A stretch of 8,182 nucleotides of DNA from Rhodospirillaceae bacterium (GTDB lineage Bacteria; Pseudomonadota; Alphaproteobacteria; Dongiales; Dongiaceae): NCBI GenBank assembly GCA_016794075.1, contig JAEUKU010000088.1:1-8182 (forward strand). Reading direction: 5' to 3'. Below, one piece after another: positions 1-5,117 of the stretch. The position numbers and the translations under genes are program-made. Each line of letters begins with the position of its first letter. Within the stretch, counting starts at the first letter, position 1. The notes beneath the pieces are model-generated. The model did not search any database, had not been told where the DNA came from, and was given only the letters and a program-made list of their open reading frames with translations.

Positions 1-15
1 GCCCCTGGTGGGCGA

Positions 16-32
16 CAGCGCCGGGGGCGCTG
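16..32 (+). other. small hairpin just upstream of the divK ribosome binding site
   Basis: CAGCGCC (16-22) and GGCGCTG (26-32) form a perfect 7-bp stem around a GGG loop, ending 4 nt before the GGAGGG site. No T-run follows, so it is not an obvious terminator. It may sit in the divK leader mRNA or at the end of an upstream gene that is out of view. Function unknown. Confidence 0.4.
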
Positions 33-36
33 GGTC

Positions 37-42
37 GGAGGG
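37..42 (+). promoter_or_regulatory. ribosome binding site of divK
   Basis: GGAGGG lies 3-4 nt before the ATG at 46. It is the only clear Shine-Dalgarno match in this operon and fixes the longer divK start, including the charged N-terminal extension. Confidence 0.7.
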
Positions 43-45
43 ACA

Positions 46-459
46 ATGATTGAGAAACCGCAGCTGACACCGGAGGAGAAGCGCCGGCGCGCGTCGGAGA
101 AGACGATTCTGATCGTCGAGGACAACGAGCTCAACATGAAGCTGTTCCACGATCTGATCCAGGCGCACGGCTACAACATCCTGCAGACCAAGGACGGCAT
201 GGAGGCGCTGAAGCTGGCGCGCCAGCACAAGCCGGACCTCATCCTCATGGACATCCAGCTGCCCGAGGTGTCGGGGCTGGAAGTCACCAAATGGATCAAG
301 GAAGACGACAACCTGAAATCCATTCCCATCATTGCTGTGACGGCGTTCGCGATGAAGGGCGATGAAGAGAAGATTCGCGAAGGCGGCTGTGAGGCATATA
401 TCGCGAAACCGATTTCCGTCGTCCAATTCCTGGAAACCGTCGACCGCTTCCTGCAGTAG
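46..459 (+). CDS. divK: DivK, single-domain cell-cycle response regulator
   Basis: Cytoplasmic phospho-receiver that, in Caulobacter and relatives, is phosphorylated or dephosphorylated by the polar kinases DivJ and PleC and controls the CckA-CtrA cell-cycle pathway. The 137-residue product is a single REC domain with no output domain. Visible hallmarks are the acidic pair E25-D26 in IVEDNELN, the phospho-acceptor D69 in LILMDIQLPE, T99 in AVTAFAMKGD and K121 in the AKPIS loop. The GGCEAYIAKPIS stretch is highly characteristic of DivK. The start is supported by a GGAGGG ribosome binding site at 37-42. The protein carries about 15 charged residues (TPEEKRRRASEK region) ahead of the receiver domain, whereas textbook DivK begins almost directly at the domain. 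It is the first gene of an operon with pleD, 6 nt apart. The family call is nearly certain; signalling partners lie outside the window. Confidence 0.96.
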   Translation: MIEKPQLTPEEKRRRASEKTILIVEDNELNMKLFHDLIQAHGYNILQTKDGMEALKLARQHKPDLILMDIQLPEVSGLEVTKWIKEDDNLKSIPIIAVTAFAMKGDEEKIREGGCEAYIAKPISVVQFLETVDRFLQ

Positions 460-465
460 TTCTCC

Positions 466-1857
466 ATGTCGGCACGCGTACTTGTCGTCGACGACATCGC
501 CGCCAATGTCCGCTTGCTGGAGGCCAAGCTCGCCGCCGAATATTTCGAGGTGATGGCGGCCAACAGCGGCCAGGAAGCCCTCGACCTCATCGACAAGCAG
601 ACCCCGGACATCGTCCTGCTCGACGTGATGATGCCGGAGATGGACGGCTTCGAGGTCTGCCGCCGCATCCGCGCCAATCCGCGTACCCGTTTCCTGCCCG
701 TCGTCATGGTCACCGCCTTGAGCGACCAGGCCGACCGCGTGCGCGGGCTCGAAGCCGGAGCCGACGACTTCCTCACCAAGCCGGTCAACGACCTCGCTCT
801 CTTCGCCCGCGTGCGCTCGCTCGTGCGGCTGAAGATGATCATGGACGAATGGCGCATGCGCGAGCAGACGTCAGGCCAGTTCGACGTGTTCTCCGCCGAG
901 GCAGAGCCGAGCGAGGAGGAGCATCAGGGTGCCAAGATCCTGCTGGTGGAGAGCTTCGCCCCGGCGGCGCAGCGCGTCGCCTCGATCCTCGCCGCCGACC
1001 ACGACACGGTCGAAGTGGCCACCAACTCGGCCGAGGCGCTGCAGCGGGCGGCGAAAGGGCAATACGACCTGGTGATCACCGGGCTGCAGATCGGCGAGGA
1101 GGACGGGTTGCGCCTGTGCTCCAACCTGCGCTCGCATGACGAGACGCGGCAGGTGCCGATCCTGCTGATCGTCGACGAGTTCGAGATGCCGCGCCTGGTC
1201 AAGGGCCTTGATCTAGGCGTCAGCGACTATTTGATGAAGCCGATCGACGCCAACGAACTGCTGGCTCGCGTGCGCATCCAGGTGCGCCGCCGCCGCTACC
1301 AGGACCGCCTGCGCGCCAACTACGAGCGCAGCCTGTCGATGGCGCTCACCGATGTGCTGACCGGCGTCTATAACCGGCGCTACGCGCTCCGCCACATGGA
1401 AGGCTTGATGCGCCGTGTCGCCGACACGGGCAAGGCGCTGTCGGTGCTGGTCTGCGATCTCGACCGCTTCAAGCAGGTCAACGACACCTATGGCCACGCC
1501 GCGGGCGACGAGGTGCTGAAGCAGTTCGCCCAATGCGCCACGCAATCCATGCGCAACGTCGACATGGTGGCGCGCTTCGGCGGCGAGGAATTCGTCATCC
1601 TGCTGCCCGACACCGACGGCGACAACGCGGTCAAGGCGGCCGAGCGCCTGTGCAAGAAGGTCGCCACCTCGCCCATGCTGATCCCCGAGGCGCCGGGCGG
1701 CAACTTGACCATCACGGTCAGCATCGGCGTCGCCTCGACCAGCAAGCCGATGTCGGGCGAGGAATTGATCAAGCTCGCCGACGCCGCCCTCTATCGCGCC
1801 AAGCAAGGCGGCCGCAACCAGGTCTGCGCCGACCCCAGCGCGCTGCTGGTGGCATGA
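466..1857 (+). CDS. pleD: PleD, REC-REC-GGDEF diguanylate cyclase
   Basis: Makes cyclic di-GMP from two GTP. In Caulobacter, phosphorylated PleD dimerises, localises to the stalked pole and drives the motile-to-sessile transition. The 463-residue product matches the usual PleD layout. REC1 (about 3-120) has D9-D10, phospho-acceptor D53 in LLDVMMPEMDG, T83 and K105. REC2 (about 156-272) is degenerate, with TGLQ (from T205) where the acceptor Asp would be, so it probably acts as a dimerisation adaptor. The GGDEF domain (about 290-455) contains DLDRFKQVNDTYGH, the active GGEEF at 372-376 and the product-inhibition I-site RNVD at 363-366, nine residues upstream of GGEEF as in Caulobacter. The enzyme should therefore be catalytic and feedback inhibited. 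No strong ribosome binding site precedes the ATG, which lies 6 nt after the divK stop, suggesting coupled translation. Its stop overlaps the next start. Confidence 0.97.
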   Translation: MSARVLVVDDIAANVRLLEAKLAAEYFEVMAANSGQEALDLIDKQTPDIVLLDVMMPEMDGFEVCRRIRANPRTRFLPVVMVTALSDQADRVRGLEAGADDFLTKPVNDLALFARVRSLVRLKMIMDEWRMREQTSGQFDVFSAEAEPSEEEHQGAKILLVESFAPAAQRVASILAADHDTVEVATNSAEALQRAAKGQYDLVITGLQIGEEDGLRLCSNLRSHDETRQVPILLIVDEFEMPRLVKGLDLGVSDYLMKPIDANELLARVRIQVRRRRYQDRLRANYERSLSMALTDVLTGVYNRRYALRHMEGLMRRVADTGKALSVLVCDLDRFKQVNDTYGHAAGDEVLKQFAQCATQSMRNVDMVARFGGEEFVILLPDTDGDNAVKAAERLCKKVATSPMLIPEAPGGNLTITVSIGVASTSKPMSGEELIKLADAALYRAKQGGRNQVCADPSALLVA

Positions 1858-2321
1858 GCCGCGCCCCAAGTCGTCCGGCGAAGCAGGCCGCCGCCCCCGG
1901 ACCCCAGAAGATCGAAGCGTTCACCGCCGAGGACGCAGCCCAGGTCGAACGCCAGCGCAGCTGGGTGCGCGACCATCTGGAGGCGGGCGCCCGCCAGCGC
2001 TACGGCACGCTGGAAAGCAAGCTGCGCCTGCTCTCGACCATCATCCGCTCCAACTGGATTGCCCGGAACGAGATCCAGAAGCTGCAATGCCTCGACATCA
2101 CCTTCGGCGATGCGCTGGTGCAGCAGATGGGGCTGGAATGGGTGGCGGTCGCGGAAAGGCGCGGCCGTGCCTACGCGCTGCGCGACCCGCAGACCGGCAG
2201 CATGCTCTATCCGCGCAGCGCGATCTCGCAGCGGCTCGAGCAGGGCCAGCCCGTCGAGGTGATCGACCTCTTTATCGCCGCCTGCGACAAGATCGAGGAA
2301 GTCCGGCGGCGCCCCAAATAG
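1854..2321 (+). CDS. DUF3806-like small protein, translationally coupled to pleD
   Basis: 155-residue cytoplasmic protein of unknown function; no signal peptide or membrane segment is visible. Residues 1-20 are Pro/Ala-rich and probably disordered. Residues 25-75 look helical and charged (QRSWVRDHLEAG). Residues 80-150 (ITFGDALVQQMGLEWVAV, ALRDPQTGSMLYPRSAISQRLEQG, then DLF) match my recollection of the DUF3806 pattern: a glycine-led helix with LEWV, a DP.TG turn, a P.SAIS.R segment and a C-terminal helix. The start is chosen because its ATG overlaps the pleD TGA as ATGA, typical of coupled translation. Reading further upstream in this frame would only run antisense-like sequence through pleD. 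As the third gene of the divK-pleD operon it may act with c-di-GMP or polarity signalling, but that is guilt by association only. The reading frame is secure; the domain assignment is moderately so. Confidence 0.85.
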   Translation: MSRAPSRPAKQAAAPGPQKIEAFTAEDAAQVERQRSWVRDHLEAGARQRYGTLESKLRLLSTIIRSNWIARNEIQKLQCLDITFGDALVQQMGLEWVAVAERRGRAYALRDPQTGSMLYPRSAISQRLEQGQPVEVIDLFIAACDKIEEVRRRPK

Positions 2322-2329
2322 GCAGCCCC

Positions 2330-2370
2330 AAAAAGCTTCGGGCGCCTGACCTTGCGGCCGGCGCCCGAGC
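2330..2370 (-). terminator. rho-independent terminator of rpmG
   Basis: TCGGGCGCC (2338-2346) pairs perfectly with GGCGCCCGA (2360-2368), extendable by two further pairs with one bulged base, around a 13-nt loop. Reading leftward (the rpmG direction) the stem runs directly into TTTTT (2334-2330). In the + direction no T-run follows, so it is not a clear terminator for the divK operon. It starts 23 nt beyond the rpmG stop. Confidence 0.75.
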
Positions 2371-2392
2371 GGATCTCGCGGAAACGCGCAGG

Positions 2393-2560
2393 TTACTTGA
2401 TCTTCGCTTCCTTGAAGGCGACGTGCTTGCGCGCCACCGGATCGTACTTCTTGAACTCGAGCTTCTCGGTCGAGGTGCGCGGGTTCTTCTTGGTGACGTA
2501 GTAATAGCCGGTGTCGGCCGTGCTCACCAATTTGATCAATACCGTGTTGGACTTAGCCAT
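2393..2560 (-). CDS. rpmG: 50S ribosomal protein L33
   Basis: 55-residue basic protein of the large ribosomal subunit. The translation begins MAKSNTVLIKLVSTADTGYY, continues with VTKKNPRTSTEKLEFKKYDP and ends in HVAFKEAKIK, an unmistakable bacterial L33 of normal length. The zinc-binding CxxC pairs seen in some L33 proteins are absent, so this is the cysteine-free form that does not need zinc. It has its own sigma70-like promoter (2602-2629) and a terminator (2330-2370), so it can be expressed independently of the Nudix gene upstream and converges with the divK-pleD operon. Only a weak purine-rich ribosome binding site (CTGGAAA) precedes the ATG. Confidence 0.97.
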   Translation of the reverse strand: MAKSNTVLIKLVSTADTGYYYVTKKNPRTSTEKLEFKKYDPVARKHVAFKEAKIK

Positions 2561-2601
2561 TTTCCAGTCTCGTCAGTGCCATAGGGGCAAAAAGGTGCCG
2601 C

Positions 2602-2629
2602 ACCATAGCCAGCAAAGGCGCAAAGTCAA
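2602..2629 (-). promoter_or_regulatory. sigma70-like promoter of rpmG
   Basis: On the minus strand TTGACT (2629-2624, 5/6 to consensus) is followed by a 16-bp spacer and TATGGT (2607-2602, 4/6). Predicted transcription would start near 2595, giving a leader of about 35 nt before the rpmG ATG. The TGA within the -35 box is also the stop codon of the Nudix gene, so the two genes are packed as tightly as possible. Confidence 0.6.
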
Positions 2630-3339
2630 GCCCGGCGGCCCATCCGGGGCGGCCTTCCGGCCTTGGGCAGCGCCCGCAGATGCAGTACATCGTTGCGGTA
2701 AATCAATAGTTTAGGCCGATCCGCCCCGATTGGGACGCGGTCGCGCCAGCGGCGCAGGGCTGTCCGGATCAATTCCCAGGTCACGTCGACGATGTTGAGC
2801 CCGTCCAGCGCGCCCGACGGCCGCCAAGCGAGGTCCAGCAGCTCGCCATTGCCGGTCAGGCTGCCGGTCACCCGCGATCCGTCGCCCAGGAAAAAGCGGG
2901 TGTTGTAGCGGCGGGGCGAGTCCTTGGGCGTGATCGCCCGCAGCACGAAATCGAGCCCGGCGAAATCCGGCGCCCAGCCGGCCGCGGCATAGGCGCTCCA
3001 CGCGGCGCCGGCCGCGCTGCCGGCGGCGGCCCCGGGCTGTCCCACCAGCAGGCCGGTCTCCTCATGGGTCTCGCGCAAGGCGGCGCGCAGGAAGGCGATG
3101 GGCGGCGTCCGGCAGCCGATGGCGAGGTCGCCGGCCACGGTGGGATGCATGGCCTCGGCGAAGCCTGACGGCGCCAGATCCTCGGCATCGACCCGGCCGC
3201 CGGGCACCACGTAGATGTCGGGCAGGAAGGCGGTCTTGGCATGGCGCCGGCCGAGCAGGATCTCCGGTGCGTCGCGGCTGCCGCGCAGCAGAATCAGCCC
3301 GGCGGCGTCGACCGGACGAACCGGCCCCCGTTTCAGCAT
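2626..3339 (-). CDS. Nudix hydrolase with insert in the Nudix box (NUDT19/RP2-like)
   Basis: 237-residue predicted cytoplasmic pyrophosphohydrolase that would cleave a nucleoside-diphosphate-linked substrate using divalent metal. The N-terminal part has the Nudix beta strands (AAGLILLRG, PEILLGRRH, then YVVPGGRVD at 43-51). The catalytic half of the box is intact at 89-98, RETHEETGLL, with metal-binding E93 and E94. The distance from the leading glycine (G48) to R89 is about 27 residues longer than in the standard GX5EX7REUXEEXGU box. This is the arrangement found in NUDT19-like enzymes, some of which act on CoA esters, though the substrate cannot be read from sequence. A later YNTRFFLG (145-152) and a C-terminal helical part complete the fold. 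No other in-frame start lies between the S41 stop (27 nt upstream) and this ATG, and no strong ribosome binding site is visible, so translation is probably coupled within the leftward operon. Confidence 0.9.
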   Translation of the reverse strand: MLKRGPVRPVDAAGLILLRGSRDAPEILLGRRHAKTAFLPDIYVVPGGRVDAEDLAPSGFAEAMHPTVAGDLAIGCRTPPIAFLRAALRETHEETGLLVGQPGAAAGSAAGAAWSAYAAAGWAPDFAGLDFVLRAITPKDSPRRYNTRFFLGDGSRVTGSLTGNGELLDLAWRPSGALDGLNIVDVTWELIRTALRRWRDRVPIGADRPKLLIYRNDVLHLRALPKAGRPPRMGRRA

Positions 3340-3366
3340 CTGGGGCCGCTCATCGCCCGGAGCATG

Positions 3367-4980
3367 TCATTGGGTGAGGGCGGTGGTATCGTCGCTGGCG
3401 TCGTTGAGGCCGAGCTGCGGGGGCTCGGCGAGGTGCACCGCTTCGGCATAGACCTCGGGCGCGCGCACCAGCTTGAGCGCGACCTCAAGGTCGATCGGAT
3501 TCTCCGTCTCCCGCGCCGGGCAAGTCTTGCGCAAGGATTCGAGCCCGGCGGTGTCGGCCGGCTTTGTCTGGTTGCGCAGGCCGGTCGGTACGACGGGCAG
3601 CTTTCCGCTGTTCAGGTCGCGCAGCACCATATCGGCGTTGGAATAGCTCGCGGTGCAGACGGTGGGCAGCACGCCCAGGTGATGCAGCGTATATCCCGAC
3701 GGCGCGTGGAAGCGCGCCCAGGTCAGGGTGATCTCGCCCTGGTTCGGCATTGGCAGCACGGTCTGCACCGTGCCCTTGCCGTAGGTGTTGGAGCCGACAA
3801 CCACGGCGCGGCGGTTGTCCTGCAGGGCCGCGGCGACGATCTCGGCGGCGGAGGCGGAATCGCCGTCGACCAGCACCGCGATCGGCTTGCCGTTGGTGAT
3901 GTCCTCGCCGCTCGCCTCGAAGAATTGGTGTGAATCCGGATGGCGGCCGTGGGTCGACACCACGCGGCCCTCGGTCAGGAACAGGTTGGAGACCGCGACC
4001 GACTGGTTGAGCAGCCCGCCCGGATTGTCGCGCAGGTCGAGGACGAGGCCTTTGAGCCGCGGGCCGATTTCCTGCTCGGCGTCGCTGATGGCGCGCTTCA
4101 GGCTCTCGGCGGTTTCCGAGTTGAAGCTGTAGATGCGGAAATAGGCGACGTCGCCCTCGCGCCGGTAGGTGACCGATTCCGGCACCACGTGGGCGCGGGT
4201 GATGGCGAGCGAGAAGGGCTCGGCCTTGTCGGCCCGCTTCACGGTCACTTCGACCTTGCTGTCCACCGGGCCGCGCAGGCGGTCGACCACATCCTGCTGG
4301 TTCAGGCCCTTGGTCGGCTCGCCGTCGATGGCGAGGATCAGATCGTCGGTCTTCAGTCCCATGCGCTCGGCCGGGGTGTAGTGCATGACGGAGATGACGC
4401 GGACCTGGTCATCCTCCACCGAGATGCGCACGCCGATGCCGCCGAAGCCGTCGCGCGCGGCGCGGTTCTCCTTGGCGTTCTTGGCGCTGGCATAGCGCGA
4501 GAACTGGTCGAGCTTGCCGACGATGCCGCTGAACATCGTCTCGAAGACCTTTTCGGTCGGCGCGGTCTTGATCTTCTCGGATTCGCCGGCCGCCTCGGCC
4601 AGCGCCTCGCTGGTCAGCTCGCCCCAATCCTGGGCGTCGAAATCGTCCTCGACCGTGGCGCTGTAGGCCACCTGGTTCTTGAGGATGAGCTCGATCCGGT
4701 CGGCGGAGCGCCGGGCGGTGACGTCGGAATCGATGTTGGAAAGCTGCTGCAGCCCGGCCAGCGCCAGGTCGCCGATCTTCGGCTGGTCGATATAGACCGC
4801 GTCGATATCCTCGAACCCGGCCACGAACATCTGGCGGGCGAGGGAGGCGTCGTCGCCGGCAGTGCCAGAAGTGCCGGCGCAGCCCGAGACGGCGAGGGCG
4901 AACAGGGCAGCCAGCCCCGCCCCGCGCGTCAGCCTGGCGGTGCGCGCGGTGGAGAATCCGAGAACCTGAGACATGTCCAT
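3367..4980 (-). CDS. S41 family (CtpA/Prc-like) PDZ protease, predicted lipoprotein
   Basis: 537-residue carboxyl-terminal processing peptidase predicted to act in the periplasm, cleaving unfolded or C-terminally tagged envelope proteins. Residues 1-34 look like a lipoprotein signal: basic n-region, hydrophobic GLAALFALAVSG, then lipobox Cys34. A helical N-domain (about 45-170) is followed by a PDZ domain (about 177-262, GIGVRI to VEVTVKRA) and the S41 core (about 275-445). The Ser-Lys-Gln catalytic set appears intact: S377 in DSASAAEI, K402 in GKGTVQ and Q406, with the 25 and 4 residue spacings of CtpB. A roughly 95-residue C-terminal extension carries Cys487, which might pair with Cys442. 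The start is uncertain: ATG at 4980 or 4974 best fits a signal peptide. An in-frame ATG at 5085 has a better AGGGGG ribosome binding site but would add 35 residues before the signal. It lies 136 nt after rnr, in the same orientation. Confidence 0.93.
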   Translation of the reverse strand: MDMSQVLGFSTARTARLTRGAGLAALFALAVSGCAGTSGTAGDDASLARQMFVAGFEDIDAVYIDQPKIGDLALAGLQQLSNIDSDVTARRSADRIELILKNQVAYSATVEDDFDAQDWGELTSEALAEAAGESEKIKTAPTEKVFETMFSGIVGKLDQFSRYASAKNAKENRAARDGFGGIGVRISVEDDQVRVISVMHYTPAERMGLKTDDLILAIDGEPTKGLNQQDVVDRLRGPVDSKVEVTVKRADKAEPFSLAITRAHVVPESVTYRREGDVAYFRIYSFNSETAESLKRAISDAEQEIGPRLKGLVLDLRDNPGGLLNQSVAVSNLFLTEGRVVSTHGRHPDSHQFFEASGEDITNGKPIAVLVDGDSASAAEIVAAALQDNRRAVVVGSNTYGKGTVQTVLPMPNQGEITLTWARFHAPSGYTLHHLGVLPTVCTASYSNADMVLRDLNSGKLPVVPTGLRNQTKPADTAGLESLRKTCPARETENPIDLEVALKLVRAPEVYAEAVHLAEPPQLGLNDASDDTTALTQ

Positions 4981-5071
4981 GATGATCGCCACGCTAAGCC
5001 GTAGCCGCCAATAACTGGTTAATGCCACAGCTACAGTATCAAATTCGCCAAGCCGCGCCAGGGCGTTGCGC

Positions 5072-5117
5072 GCTGGCAGTTGCATATCCGCCATCCCCCT
5101 GTGGCATCTCTGCCAGC
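5072..5117. repeat. 8-bp inverted repeat between rnr and the S41 gene
   Basis: GCTGGCAG (5072-5079) and CTGCCAGC (5110-5117) are perfect inverted copies separated by 30 nt; the right arm overlaps the rnr TAG. No T-run follows in the direction of transcription. The loop contains the AGGGGG and the ATG triplets that could start a longer S41 protein. It could be a weak mRNA structure, an operator, or chance. Confidence 0.35.

Noticed and set aside
171..857. 228-codon open frame on the - strand across divK and pleD
   Set aside because: It is Ser/Arg/Thr-rich, spans two solid genes in antisense and has no motif.
1072..1260. Loss of the acceptor Asp in the second PleD receiver as a mutation
   Set aside because: To my knowledge the second receiver of PleD is normally a degenerate adaptor, so this is expected rather than damage.
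1533..1853. Upstream extension of the DUF3806-like frame into pleD
   Set aside because: The extra 107 residues are Arg/Gly/His-rich and overlap the PleD catalytic domain. The ATG overlapping the pleD stop is the sensible start.
1213..1869. 218-codon open frame on the - strand, antisense to pleD
   Set aside because: The product is a His/Val/Gly/Ala-rich mirror of the GGDEF region with no domain, and pleD is unequivocal.
3940..5004. 354-codon open frame on the + strand, antisense to the S41 protease
   Set aside because: Same reasoning: the opposite strand encodes intact PDZ and catalytic motifs, while this frame shows only compositionally biased sequence.
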